NCBI GenBank assembly: GCA_973895155.1 | Contig: OZ316897.1 | Coordinates: 11,594,001 to 11,658,000 of the forward strand | Source: Marsupella aquatica | Taxonomy: Eukaryota > Marchantiophyta | Reading direction: 5' to 3' | Length of the DNA: 64,000 nucleotides | Shown: one piece after another, positions 48,282 through 60,973 of the stretch | Numbering within the stretch: position 1 is the first letter of the stretch | Layout: every line of letters starts with the position of its first letter | Position numbers and translations under genes: made by a program | Notes under the pieces: generated by a model | Told to the model about the DNA's origin: nothing | The model's input: only the letters and a program-made list of their open reading frames with translations | The model's database searches: none

Positions 48282-51200
48282 TCAAATCCCCCTCCCTTTC
48301 AGACCCTTTAGGAACTGCTGCTGTGGAGCTTTCAACACCTGCGAAGGCTGCCTGTCGACTTCCTTCTCCGACACACTATCATATTCCAGATCACTTGGAC
48401 AAGGGCTGAAAGTGTCTGTCTCCAGCATTTGCACCACCTGCTCCATGGACGGGCGACGCTCAGGATCTGCTGCAATGCATACGATAGCAATCTGGAGGAC
48501 ATTCTCCATACTCTCCTTTTGTGAGCTCGGACATTGTGGATCAAAGATATCCTTGTGACGATTCTCTCTTATGCACGACCCCACCTGCAGATTACGTAAG
48601 GACAACATTTCAATTGTTTCGGCATTTGCTGCTATCTAAGTACAGTTGATTAAGTCTATCTATAACAGATTCACCTGTAAAAGCTGAATAAAGAACTGTG
48701 AACACAGGAACTTGGTAAGTATTATTTCCAGAACCTATTTCTGTGTCAAAGAAGACTTACCCAGCCGACCACATTCAAGCCTTTCTCAACAAAGCAAGTG
48801 TCTGTGGGCCGTTTTCCACTTAGGAGCTCAAGGAGAACCACACCATAGCTGTATACATCCGCTTTCTCCGTTGCTCTCCCACTTTGCACATATTCTATAC
48901 ATGGGAATCAAGTTCGAGGGTCAACAAGCTTCATATATGGGTCCTCGGAGTTTATTCTCCATCAGAAAAGAAACGATCTGGGAGGACAAAGTGCAAGAGA
49001 AAGGTAGCTTATAAATATTACAAACTGCAAGTGACGAAAGTACTGTTAGTTGGATGCAGTGACCAGACCTGGTGCAAGATATCCAAAAGTGCCAGCAACT
49101 ATAGTTGTGACATGAGATTCGTCATCATCCAGAAGTTTTGCCAGTCCGAAGTCCGAGACATGAGGTTCCAGATTACCATCCAGAAGAATGTTGGAGGACT
49201 TTATGTCCCGGTGAATGATTCGTGGACTACAGTCGTGATGTAGGTAGGCCAGAGCCCGAGCAGTACCGACGGCAATCTTAAGTCGAGCTGCCCAAGTAAG
49301 AGGTGTCTCGTGTGGTTCTCTCTCTGAAGAAAGAGGTCATGTTTCCCAGGTTATATTCATAGCTGTACTGTGTTGCACCAAAACACTTCCACTTCTAGAC
49401 ACGACCTTCAATCAATGCTTTGAAGTGAAATCGGGTTGAAAAGGCAAACAATGTAGAGCACAAGCTACTCACCGTGAAGGAACTCGTCTAAGCTTCCATA
49501 TGGAAGATAGTCATAAATCAACAATTTTGAAGCAGGGGAGTTGCAGTATCCTCGAAGGTTGACTAGATTTCTATGCTTAAAGCTTCCCAAGATCTCTAAC
49601 TCCCTCTCAAACAGGCGCTCCGAACCCAGCCCAGACTTTCCTATCTTCTTCACTGCAAACCAGTTGCCATCCTCCATGACAAGACGGTAAACGGTGCCGA
49701 ACCCTCCAGATCCTATGATATCCGTGGCATCAAGCGTCTCTATTTTTTTTACGATGTCTTTGGAGGCATATGGTAAATCACCGTGAAACAGCACCAACTT
49801 TGATGAAGCTGCCAAGTTTATTCAGCCACAGAAAATATCAGTCGTAGCACCTTCAGATAAGATACGATGGATTGCTGCTCTTGCTTCACTTTCTAGATTT
49901 CACGTTAGTGGAAAATCAAATGCACCTACTGCTTTTCAAATATGGGCCGGCAATCAAACAAAAAAATTATTATTACAAAAAGTTGTAATGAAAAAAATTA
50001 ACTGCAAAAAGTCAGCTCGTCGAAATATTTCCTCAGGGTTTGTCAGTTCCTCATGGCTTGTCGTGTAAGCTGAACTTTTCGAACCAAAGATCTTGGAGTG
50101 CATAAAACATTGTAATCCAAGATGAGAAGTAGCTCACCCATGGAGGAGGCCTTGACTTGGTCTTGTCCATTTGCTTTCAGTGTTTTACTGGGGTTTTGGT
50201 TTCTGAAATAGAGGAAGGAACAAGAGAAGCAAAAGAACCCAAGAATGACTCCAATTGCGGAGATTATAATTAGCGTGCTGTTGAGAATTTTGGCAGATGT
50301 ACTCCTGGACACTGCAACTTTGCCAAGGGGAGACGTCAGAGGAATGCACTAGAATTTGGCCAATCCCATTCTTTCTCCTAATCTAATTCCCAATACGCAT
50401 CGATCTGTACAACATAGATAGACAGCTGGTATGATAGTACTACCTTCAGAGCCTGCTAGAGGTTGGAGAGTTCCTCCCCAAGGAGACGGGGCACCGACCG
50501 CAGGATCTTGTCCAGGTACCGGAGCAGGACTGGGAGACACAATATTCTGGCATGCTTTGTTGACCTGAGCTCCACAGAGTCCCAAGTTCCCAGCAAACCT
50601 GCATGCAAAGCTGTCACCAAGTCGTGCTATCTTCGACATTCACCTCATTTCTAGCATATGATAAGCTTATGGTCTAACACTGGCACACGCATTTGGTCAC
50701 GGAAACAACGAAAGGAAAAAGCTCTGTTTCCAGCCTTGAGCTAAGACAGATTGCTTACGAGGCATTCGAGAAGTAAGAAAGTGCACCATTTGTGGGAATT
50801 GCGCCCACAAGGAAATTCACCGACACATTACTGCAGGAAGAGAGACCGATTAACGCATTAAAATGAGTGCACAATATTATTTTTTTCGTCAATCATGCAG
50901 AAACTCCAAGCACAGTGACAAGTATCAAATGAGCGAGGGAGTATCGTAAACATTGCACGATTTGCATCAGACCAGCGCGCACACTTACAAGAAATAGAGT
51001 TTGGAGAGGTTTTCAAGAGACTCTGGAATTGAGCCAGTCAGGTCGTTTCGGGAGGCATCCCTGCAACCACGAAACGGAGATCGGTTCAGTACTTGCTGTC
51101 CATGATACTTATCATTTCCAATAGATTGCGTGCGCAAGGGACTTGTCATGATGACCCTGTATTTACTTACAATATCTCGAGATTAGAAAGCTCTCCTAGC

Positions 51201-52639
51201 TCGTTAGGGATCGGTCCAGTGAGCTTGTTCCCCTTGAGATATCTGCAGCCCGTTCAATGAAAACCATCACAACGATATATCAACACGACATAAAATTCTG
51301 TATTATTCAAGACAATCAGTACTTTTTTGAAGTCCGCAGCAAACGATTCTGGTGGAGGTTTGTTGAATAGATGGTAGAACTTACAGTGCCCTTATAGATG
51401 TCAAGTTTCCAAGCTCAGGAGGAATTGGTCCAAAAAAGTTGTTCTCGTGAAGCCCCCTGTACGAATGAACGAAATTTACACGACAATGAAGCATGTCATT
51501 CCCAGTATTCTTTGAAAGTAATCCAGACTCTCGAGACGCAATGTTCGTCTTTGAATGGGATGGCGAAGTCATGGATCGCCTTGCATTTGTTGCCTGATGA
51601 TACTTTGAACGCAGTTAAACGTTCTCGTAATGTGACCATGGACCGCCTGCTTTTGAGAAATTGAAGCTCAAGGTTGGACGGAACAAACCGTTTAAAACAG
51701 ACAGATGGACAAAGCATTTGGAGCATCACAGGGCCTAGAATGGGCAGAGACTACAAAATAGACAGCCGGTCAGGCGAGTATGTGCGAGCAAGTTATGGTT
51801 TGCCGTCCAGCTTACAATCTCCTCAGATGAGTTAGCTTTCCGAGGACTGGCGGAATAGGTCCACTCAAGTGTCGATAGGGCAGATTCCTGCGAAGCGTTG
51901 CCAACAATCAAGTAAGATTTTGGGATTGACATCATCTTGAGAATAGATTGACACACCTGAACTAAATTCATGTTTTCGTTGCAAAAATCACAGAGACAAA
52001 AATCGAGAACTTTGTCGAATCCTTACAGATGGGTAACAAAGGTGTTGTTCACGTCGCATCGAACACCAGTCCAGTAGCATGGATTTTCGTCGCTAGCATT
52101 CCAGTTCTGAAGGACAAATTCTGAGTTGAGAAGTTTCATCTTGAATGTCAACAGAATCCAACCTGCAGGGGTGACCAAAAGGATTCCATCGTCATATTCT
52201 AGCATCTCGATCTCTGGTTCATCCTAGATACAAAGACAACAACGCAATCATTCGCAAAGATCGATTTCACATGCTGACTTTCTTCATTCTTACAGCTCCT
52301 TTAATGTCCGAGAAATCTACCTGGTTATACTTTAGAGTCTCGTTTACACTTCTCCTGTAATAGAACTTAAAAAGGGTGTGGTCTCAACTGACAGGAAGCT
52401 TTGGCTCGGACTGTAAGCACCGTGGCCACAACTCTAAGGTCGTCTATGTCGCCAACAGAAAGAAATGGGCAACAGGACGTCTTTTGTCCCAAGACACGGA
52501 CAACTAACTCGCCCTTTTAAGTCTGGTTTAGGATGGACGATGTTGCCATACCGTCTCGTGATAGTCCGTGGCTGGTTCTCCATTGTAGACAGAAGAGCAG
52601 GAGAATAGAAATTAACGTTCCCAACTTCGTTACCCTCAT
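48282..52639 (-). CDS. FEI: FEI-type LRR receptor-like kinase, 13 exons, one frameshift
   Basis: Plasma-membrane receptor kinase of the FEI1/FEI2 (LRR-XIII) type, linked in Arabidopsis to cell-wall synthesis. Exons in order: 52639-52552, 52162-52027, 51887-51816, 51456-51385, 51242-51171, 51061-50989, 50830-50759, 50598-50444, 50311-50138, 49808-49473, 49323-49069, 48894-48761, 48584-48282. Signal peptide ([12 protein letters not shown]), LRR N-cap ([15 protein letters not shown]), five LRRs mostly one per 72-nt exon, Pro-rich spacer, membrane helix ([20 protein letters not shown]), kinase with [27 protein letters not shown] and FGYLAPEY. The C-terminal FSPCPSD also matches FEI. Expected size is about 646 aa (FEI1 is 591). 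Exon 51061-50989 is 73 nt instead of 72; the extra A (run of four, about 51000-51003) makes the next exon start with TAA. Everything else is intact. Confidence 0.88.
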
Positions 52640-54340
52640 TTCACATCCGTAGCTGCACGCATTACCACCGTTCCAAACGATATATTCACGAAGTCAGTTG
52701 AAGCGATGTCAAAAGCGGTATCTAACTACAAGCAGTGGCAACTAGCCCAAATGCTATTTCCCCGATACAAGCTCAAATTGCGTCCGTTTCAATTCCAGCA
52801 GACGAGAGACATTCCTACACCCACGACTGGACGATAGAATGAATATTATCAAGGAAGCGTTTCATCGCACTTCAGTGTAAGAAAAGAAAACCGTCTACGC
52901 AGCTGAGAAGTCCACGGCTACGAATCGCTCATTGGGGTGCACGGGGAGGTGTGACGTACGTCTGGTTCAACCTCGTTCTATACAGAAAAACTTGATGGCA
53001 AGAAAATGAAGCTAATGGCAGAGAAATCAGTCAAAGCTTTTCTCTCGACAGAAGCTACTTCGGCGGTTATGACAGAGGACCGCCCATTTACAAAAGTGTA
53101 ATTCTCGACAGGACGGTCGGAGCTTCCTTAGACAGTCGTGCGTGACTGATGTCGTGAATTCGGAGTTAAAATAAGGCATGTCTCTCGGGATCTAGCCAGG
53201 ACAAAGTATGCATTGAATGCAACTCGCCAACGTAGATAGATTGATAACTCATTAGAGTAGCTCCCGGTCTGCAGCCAGCCAGCCTCAGTCGTTTTCTATC
53301 AGAACGGGCTGAATATCAAATGAAGTTCTGTTTCTTGAACAATGTCTGTTCTTCTGCAGCCCAATGGAATTCTGTTCGAGGGCCCGAATTATGACTTAAA
53401 CTCTAACTCCAAGATTATTCGACAGCATGCTCGTGCCACGAGAAAGTGTGAACGCGCTATGGCATTGGATATCCCGTCGCCGAAAACATTCATGAAGGTC
53501 TAATGGAGTCAATGTCACAAATTTTCGTAGTTTTCAGACTGGAAAGAAAGCTGCCACTATTGAATGAGCCCGTCAGGTGATCGGCGTTGGCAACTAATCA
53601 TTCTGGGCCCTTCGCGAATCGTTGAGCAATGCAATATGCGACGGATGACCCTGTTCCCGGAAGAAATTATCATTCCGCCGTCTGATCCAGGCACTCTCCG
53701 CAAAAATATTACCAGGACATTGGACTCGCTCCCTATTCGTGACTTTCCAATTACCCATCATGAACATGAACCTGAGCAAACTAAATCTCCCAAGTAGTCA
53801 CACCTTTAGCAGCTGTTCTCTTTCTCCAGGTAATCGAATTCATGCGAACAAATGCTCTCCCATCCGCGAAGAAACCCGAAGTGAACGATGTCGGCAAAAT
53901 ATCGATCTCCCTGTGTATCTCACCTTTCCTGGTACTACCAATCGAAACGAATTCAATGAGAACACAAAGCAGATAACAATTCCAAGTGCGCTGCAGCTAG
54001 CATGGTCTAACCAATGCAGACCGATACAATGGTGGCTGGTTAGCGATTCTGAGGACAACACTAAAATCGATCTCGTAGACAATAAGCCGACGACTCACAA
54101 ACGGAACACGGCCACCGAGTCTAGTTAGCTCGTTTCCTAGACAACCTAGGCAAAACGGGACGAGAGGGTCTGATCGATCGCACAATGCCACTCTTTTGGC
54201 CGTCAATTCAAGGTGCTCTAGCTACTGTAATCTCGATGATTCTCGATGATTCTGGAGCAACCCCTCATCGACCACAATCAATGCCACAGCACCTAGAACA
54301 GCACCACACCACCTTCTTTGTCGTGAATACCTTTCCTTTG
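52640..54340. other. Upstream of receptor kinase, no gene seen
   Basis: The part near 52640 is the kinase 5' leader and promoter. Overlapping short frames on both strands at 53560-54130 have no domain or splice pattern that I can support. Confidence 0.4.
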
Positions 54341-54800
54341 CTCTACTTCTCTCTCTTGGTCTCAGTCTCAGTCTCAGTCTCTCGCTCGCTCTCAAAGCAA
54401 AAACGTCGGGACCGCGATCTTCGCCGCTTGCCGCTCAATTCCGAAAGCTCTATCTATCTACGCATTCAACACGAATTCCGCACGCACGCACGGAGGGGCT
54501 CGCGAGCGAGACAGGCAGCCCGATCGATCGATCGACCCACTCGACTACTACACACAGTCTAGAAGCGTTCACGAAATCGATCATTCGAGCTCAGAGCTCA
54601 CTGAACGACCGAATCATCCGTCCATTCGAGAATTGAGAAGACGAGAAAGAATTTGAGAGAGAACTCAAGCTAGAAAAGGAAAATTCCACGACTAACTACT
54701 ATTTTTCATCATCACATCATCACATCATCATGTCTTGTTTCAATCAATCAATCAATCCAGTCAATCAATTCAATAATCGATCAGCCGAGCCGTCAACGTT
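54341..54800. repeat. CT-rich tract and simple repeats
   Basis: CTCAGT/CT-rich tract (54345-54395), ATC repeats (about 54705-54730) and AATC repeats (about 54738-54775). The composition resembles a plant 5' leader, but no downstream coding sequence follows convincingly. Confidence 0.6.
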
Positions 54801-55115
54801 AATCGAGTGCACCATTCCGCCACTGGGTTCCACTGTTTGTTAGCTGTAGTGTTGTTTTGCTCTCACTCCTTTGCGTGGACTCATCCACATATCGTCGGTC
54901 AAGCTCAGAAGAAATTTCTCTCCCTCACGACGAATGCGGGCAGCAGCCGATTTTGCGTTAGGGAGATTGGGAGAATGAAAGTCCTCCGCTTCGGACATCG
55001 GCCCCTAGAGGTGACCGTTGGGGGGGGCGTTGCGGGGGCGCTGCCCTCATCCGTTCGGCCGAGCGGTCTGGGCAGGAGGGCAACGGGGCAGGGCAACTCG
55101 AAAGAAAAAACCAGC

Positions 55116-55225
55116 GGCTGAGTGAAACAGCGCCTTAAATCTACGGCTGAGTGAAACATTAAATCGACGGCTGAGTGAAACCGCGCATTATTTCTACGGC
55201 TGAGTGAAACCGCACCTTAAATCTA
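55116..55225. repeat. 29-bp tandem repeat GGCTGAGTGAAAC
   Basis: GGCTGAGTGAAAC begins at 55116, 55145, 55169 and 55198. The units are 29, 24 and 29 bp, with 'cgccttaaatctac'-type spacers. Open frames just upstream (54807-55159) show no domain. Confidence 0.9.
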
Positions 55226-55976
55226 AGTCAGTCTTACAACGCATGTTGTCCAAATCATAAATCAAGTGTATTTGTTGATGTCAATTATATATATAGTGTA
55301 TTTGTTTATATTATGGTGTAGAGAGTGCATTAGCTTGATATAGATTTAACACTCAATCTGAGTGAATTGTTTTGGACCATCTTGTGTCATATGCAAATTG
55401 TTTAGGACCATCTTGTGTCACCTGCAACTGCGCGTTAAACTTTAAGTTAGTCTTACAACCACAACATAACCCAAGACACATGTCAATCATTTTATTTATA
55501 AATTCTAAATATAATGGTTTATGTTCTGGTATACTAAGCTCATTAAGTTAACATACATTTAACATGCGATGTAAGTGAATTGTTTAGGACCGTCTTGTGT
55601 CATGTGAGATTCCGTGTGTTGTCGGTTTGGGCACCAGTGTATTGTTTTGTTTGTTTGTTGGGTTTTCGTTCTTTTATTTTTCTGTTGAAGAGGCCGTGCT
55701 ACAGCAGCCCAGAGTGACGTCGGTAGCAACTCTGACTTCAATGAGACGGTCAGACCAGCCCTATCCGACACGTCACACTAGCATGTCTCAAACTCATTGC
55801 TTTTTCAGTAAGCTGCTATGTAAGAAATCAAACCCCGTATTACTACAGTTCGCTCAAAGAGCCGATGCTGCATCTGATCTAACGGAGGATTGCGTACTCT
55901 CACTTTTGGAGGTTATATGGGCCGTAGATTGATCATCTCGTTTCATGTGGACACTGTACACACTGATACAACACAG
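55226..55976. other. No recognised feature
   Basis: The motif 'ttgtttaggaccatcttgtgtca' occurs three times with variation (about 55368, 55397, 55578), and 'taaNtttaagttagtcttacaac' twice. It looks like decayed repeat DNA. The end has an acceptor-like ACAACACAG before the next coding stretch. Confidence 0.4.
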
Positions 55977-56783
55977 GCACTTGAAGTGTGTCCACCCTTG
56001 GAGGACTTCCAAGCAGTGGTCACCAAATGTTATGGGCAAATCTCATACCAACCAACACTGGCTAAGCAAGCTTTGAGGGAGTTGTGGAGTCTATCTTGAA
56101 ACAAGAAGCCCAGCAGAATGTGGGAATGCTGGAGCGAGAATCAGGTCGCGAGGCACTGGAGCCTGTCGAAGGGACAGACAAAACTACCGTCAGGAAACGA
56201 GGATGGGTAGACAAATTGATAGGGGCAAACCAAAAAACCAGGCGCAAAGGTACAAAGGGGAAGTCAGGCAATGACAGCTCCAACAAAGAAAATGAGGCAC
56301 CATATCCCCAAGGGGACTTGTGCAATCTTGTGTGTGGACCCAACGCACCGGAGAAAATACAAATCAAACTTAAGGAGAAGCAGCCTTCATTCCAAGCTAA
56401 ATTCGAGAAGGATTCTGTAGCAGCGCTAGCAGACATGTGCCAAGCCATCTCAGACCGAGCGAACACCGTAGTAGATGGGAAGTCAGAACGGCCAAACCAG
56501 GCAAAGCCTAGGAGGACCAGAAAGAATCGAGTAGCACCACCTTTTCCGCTTCAAGAATTGCTCACCCAGGCTTCGCAAACTGTCGTGTTCGATCAAAGCG
56601 CCGGTAACCAAGGCAAACACGGACCTCATTGGAAATATCCATATTGGGTCCAGCCAAGCCTGGGCTATGTCGCCTAACTTTGCTGAACTTGTAGACTCAT
56701 TCTCAATAGGAGTTACAGGAAATGTCACCCATAGTCTGAAGCCGTCATCACATGACATTATAGTATCCATCTCGGATGAATAG
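55977..56783 (+). pseudogene. Unrecognised coding stretch with two frame changes
   Basis: After an AG acceptor the frame reads ALEVCPPLEDFQAVVTKCYG to about 56090. It continues one frame over as ILKQEAQQNVGMLERESG to a basic, Lys-rich region (RKRGWVDKLIG, KPRRTRKNR) ending near 56677. It then shifts again to FAELVDSFSIGVTGNVTHSL and stops at 56781. The amino-acid composition looks coding, but no family is recognised. Frame changes could be unseen introns or decay. A further 60-codon frame (56776-56958) follows. Confidence 0.4.
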
Positions 56784-57265
56784 TGACAATTTTGACTATG
56801 GCACTGTGCAATATGTCACTTCTTTCGTAATGGACGTCAACCATTCTCTCAAATATGTAATTAAGTCATTCATGCATGCGTCATCCCCGATCATCCGCGC
56901 CGCAGGTGTTGTCAAATCCATGGCTGAAATTGCTTATAGCCACATAAGAAATATGTAAGGAATACAAGTTTCAAAGAAGTGTAAAGAATCCTTTTTTATT
57001 AAACTCACGGCGCCACTGACAAGTAAGACAAAAAGTTGCAGACCGTGTATAACCGTGGCATTGTCAGCTATGACAATGTATGTTTCACTGGATCCAACAG
57101 AACCTACGATGAGCACATGTGCTCTTACAAAAAGGGTTGGCGATATGAAAACTGTGTACATATATAAGGAAACACTACATCTTGGGCAGCTGCTATGCAA
57201 ACTGTGTATGACTGAGGCCCTTCATGGTTTGGATCTATTACGTAGTAGGCACTCTGTGTTTCTGC

Positions 57266-59147
57266 CTACATGCTATCCTCACCACTAGACAAACTTGCGT
57301 CTGCTTCGTCCTGCTCAGCTGCTGGAGAGACAGTGTCAAACATGTCTGCTGCCAGTTGATCAATGATGCGTTCCTCGTCCTTGCATTCGCCGTCAGACTC
57401 CGAAATTGGCCCGTCGTCTGAAGTGTCGGTCCAAGCAGCCTCTGCTTCAATCTGCAACGATTGCCAATGCGCGTCCCCGTCAATAAATTTATGAATATTA
57501 AGAAACTATTGTATGTACTATGTACATAAATTGTGGGATTGGAAAGAATACCTGTTTCTTTGCAAAAGTGTCAGTACAGGAGTGGGCCTTCTTGTACAGG
57601 GCAACCATGTTGGGTATATATGATTCAATGGCCTTGGATTTTCGTTCTGCCTTCCACTTTTGGTACTCGCAGTCCCCCATAGTCTGAAAGAGTGGCCACC
57701 CATGTTCTTCCTCCCACAACATACTATCACGTTTACAACGCATCCACTTGAGAGCATCTTGGCAAAGAGATGTTCTCTACACCGCCATGGCATCATGGAC
57801 TTCAATTGCAGAGAAGTCGGCCTCCAATGGTTCAAAGAAATTCCTTAGAGCCGTGGCAGTTCGGGATAATCTTCCAATTTGAAATTCATCCAAGTGGGCA
57901 TATTCATTGTCTGAAATGTCATTCAGAGCATTGGTGGTCGAGTTACATACGTTATCTGAATGTGGGCATTGCAAAATTAAGGCTTGCAAGCAAGCCCAGT
58001 CGCGGTCATTAGCTAAACTGTCCCATGCATGGAAATCCAGATTAACCATGATGAGTTCAAAGAACATAATGAATATGTTCTTAGATGGAACAAAAGGTTG
58101 GGGATGCTGTTCACGGTTTTCTTCAAACCGTGTGACAAATTTGGATTGAGTCGCTGCCCTGCACCATTCACATTTGAACAATATATAAGCAAGCGACACA
58201 AACAATACAAAATGAGATTGCACTGATAGTGAATTGAATATGACACAATGGACTAACTTCATCCGCCATTTAGCCATGCTCCACCGTTGTCGCAGTGACC
58301 CCGTTGCGTTTCCGAAATTGGATGATGTCTGAGCTGTTGGCTGTTTTCGGCGAGCAACATTCCTGATCTCACGCTGTTGCTGTGCTACTGGGTCTCTTGT
58401 ATACAATGAGGTCGGGGTTCCATCACTAATGAGTCCATGCTTTTTGTATGCATGGCAGCCATATGTCCGCAGGTTTTTGAAGGCAACATTCTTGCAAGGC
58501 AGCATCTTGCACACAGCTCCATGGCCATATTGGGAGAAATGAACTCCCTCTTTAGCTCGGCAAGTCACGCCTGACTCCTGCTTAGAAGTCAAAATCATTA
58601 ATTTGTTCATGGCATGTAATGCGCAACATGTAATGCAACATGCATGTCGACAAATATTGACCTACAATCTTACCGCTTTGCAGTGGCCACAGAGTTCACC
58701 TAAGGCTGCACATTTGCAGAAATGTGCAGCCTTTGGCTCGTAATTCCCCTTTGTAGACGGTGCATGTATTTCAAGAACTTGGTCATTTGTGGAGCTGGTG
58801 TTGGGCACATGTCGCTCTTCTTCTTGAACAGGACCCTTCGCGCTTCTTCTTGTACATCTTGGTTGCTCCCTGTATTGGACCCCAACCTTTGCTCTTCGAG
58901 GAGTAAACCGCGTTGGTTTGACATGGTCACTGTTATGCCTTGTTTTCTTTGCACTTGTTAGGCGGGGCGAATTGGATGACAATGCAAGTATCACGTGGAC
59001 ACCCTGGGTTTCTTCGTCGTGATTGGCAATATCTTCAGTGTTGAGCACTGAGGACGTGGGCTGACAGGACGCGTGCTCGGGGGCCGGTGGACCTGCTGAA
59101 GCCAGCACTGGAGTCAGAGAAGGAGGTCCTTATGGCACAACAGACAA
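57266..59147 (-). pseudogene. Unrecognised Cys-rich gene with in-frame stop
   Basis: Exons with good splice sites: about 59147-58674 (start uncertain), 58577-58258, 58158-57552, 57451-57266; phases agree at every junction. The first two exons carry a Cys-rich motif split by an intron (FCKCAALGELCGHCKA, then TCRAKEGVHF, AVCKMLPCKN, YGCHAYKKHG), probably zinc-binding. The third exon is hydrophobic/acidic (FHAWDSLANDRDWACLQ) and contains one TAG at 57777-57779, after which the same frame continues well (DALKWMRCKRDSMLWEEEHG). The last exon is an acidic tail (WTDTSDDGPISESDGE). The stop, which sits where a CAG would fit, may make this a pseudogene. I do not recognise the family; a transposon-related origin is possible. 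Confidence 0.5.
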
Positions 59148-59289
59148 TTCCAGACTTGGGCCATTCGTAGCGGCAGGTGGTGCTGGCAGAGCCAGCACTG
59201 GGACCACAGTGGAATGTAACATGATTATAGCCAAAATCTGTTGCTGACCGTCCCACATACATTGCCTTTTTTGCAACCCTGAATTCAAA

Positions 59290-59974
59290 ATAGGGGAAAT
59301 GAGTAACTTTAAACTTTATGAATAAACCCAAATGTAATCATGTAAAGCACAAAGTAAAGTAAAGAACGATTACATAACGTGTGAAAGAAGAATCGCAGCT
59401 ACACAGAATGGTTCGTACCTGGATGTTTGTCCTTAGGCTCATTGGATCTTCACACCTGCAGGTTCAATAATGCAATCATATGCCACGCTTAGTGAAACCA
59501 TTACTTATTTGCATTGTACGCTGTTGTTGATACAATGATTGGAATACGCTTCATATTATGGAAACGGGGACTCTCCTATGGTGAGGTAAGGCAATGAAAG
59601 GCTGTGATGGTAAGTTATCGTTCGACTCAGATTCATCCTTGAACTTACCGGATAGTCGTCACAGTGGCATACAAGATTGCACGGAAGTGAAACTGGGAAG
59701 CCAGCATGCATACAAGCAGAACAAAATTCCATTCATTTATTCAAACAAAGAAATAGTGACAAGTAGGCTGAATGAAATTCAGACACATGTGTGGATATTG
59801 TGAAAAGCACAAAATTGCGTCAGTAGAATATAATACATAGTCTGGCTGGTAGTCCAACTTCTTTGCCCAGAAAACCAAGAATATTTCTATATTCTTGGCA
59901 TCTGGTTGACATATAGTTGCCTGAAACTGCCACTACAATTCAAGTATGCTAATCGCGCTATGCTTAAGGTATGA
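59290..59974. other. No recognised feature
   Basis: Intergenic sequence between two minus-strand genes, probably including the promoter of the Cys-rich gene and the 3' flank of the RPA-like gene. Confidence 0.4.
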
Positions 59975-60853
59975 CTATGAACTCCGTCTAGAGTAGGCAT
60001 CCAATGACGAATTCAGAACTTCTGCTAAGCGTCTCACAAGGGAACCAATGCCGCCTTGCTTGGTTGAGTCGTCCACTTCATCGGGCCCCTGTACCACCTC
60101 TGACTTGGCTGTGCTGTATGAGGAGGATGGCTGGGAGTTTATGATTGGTGATTGTGCCTGCTTTGCAAGTGGTGTTTGTCGCATTGGTGGGGGTGCGAGT
60201 GAAGAGTCTATACTTGCAGAAAATGCTGGAACGACATTGAACTGCGGCTGTGGGGGAGTACGTATAGGGTCCGGTGAATGCGCCCCTCGCAATCCCTGGC
60301 GCCCGGGCCGCCCTGGGGTTCGAGTTTGTGTCCACAAGCGTGACTGCGGCAGCGTGTTGTTTGATGCAACAATGTCCAACTCGTGGACAGATAGAATTCC
60401 GCGGTTGATTCGAAATACCACATTGCACAACGGGGCATGCTTCACCCAATCATGGATGGCCTGGAACTGATCAACTGGCTCCATACACGCTAATGCACTG
60501 GCAGAGAGGCCCACTAACTCTCTGGCGGCATCCCAAATGGCAGCTCGTAGTGCAGGCTTGCCATAATTTGGATGCAAACTAGCATCCGTAAACAAAACCT
60601 CAAACCGAAAGAATTCAGAAGTGTACATGCCATTCTGTATGGCATCATGCTCACAATGCTTGTCTCTAGGACCTTCGATTGAAATCTTACACATACCTCG
60701 CTGAATGACCTCTGTACAGCCCCGATAGATGAATTTCTTCGGGAAAGGATTGGAGGCGATGAAATTTACTGCCACTACAGTACATGGTCCTAAAAAACCC
60801 GTCTCCTCTTTCATGACAGCACTTTGTACATCGAAAAGAGTTATGGTTGACAT
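59975..60853 (-). CDS. Protein with RPA70 C-terminal-like OB domain
   Basis: The open frame of 292 codons is probably the last exon of a larger gene, since an acceptor-like TTGTAG lies 12 nt before the ATG used here. Residues 43-150 resemble the RPA large-subunit C-terminal ssDNA-binding domain: a Cys-containing ribbon (YRGC46, C55, C67, H69), FFRFEVLFTDAS, then AAIWDAARELVGLSASAL and NVVFRI. RPA-like proteins bind single-stranded DNA in replication, repair or meiosis; plant Helitrons can also carry them. The C-terminal half is low-complexity, Pro/Ser/Arg-rich. The domain match is my recognition of spacing and key residues, not a strong motif. An upstream exon may be 60974-61207. Confidence 0.45.
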   Translation of the reverse strand: MSTITLFDVQSAVMKEETGFLGPCTVVAVNFIASNPFPKKFIYRGCTEVIQRGMCKISIEGPRDKHCEHDAIQNGMYTSEFFRFEVLFTDASLHPNYGKPALRAAIWDAARELVGLSASALACMEPVDQFQAIHDWVKHAPLCNVVFRINRGILSVHELDIVASNNTLPQSRLWTQTRTPGRPGRQGLRGAHSPDPIRTPPQPQFNVVPAFSASIDSSLAPPPMRQTPLAKQAQSPIINSQPSSSYSTAKSEVVQGPDEVDDSTKQGGIGSLVRRLAEVLNSSLDAYSRRSS

Positions 60854-60973
60854 ATGTCTTACCGTCTACAAATGTTCTGCTTCTGCACTCCTACGAGATG
60901 AACAAATGACAAAGTAGACTCTCTGCAACAACAACGTAAGCCTGCATACAGAACACGACACTCGTTCAGCGCT

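Noticed and set aside
53564-54562. Several frames upstream of the receptor kinase as a separate gene
   Set aside because: No domain, frames overlap on both strands, and the 3' part is CT-rich simple sequence.
57777-58610. Reading the 277-codon minus frame as one uninterrupted exon
   Set aside because: The stretch at 58159-58257 (hydrophobic, NSLSVQSHFVLFVSLAYILF) is bounded by donor and acceptor sites and looks like an in-frame intron.
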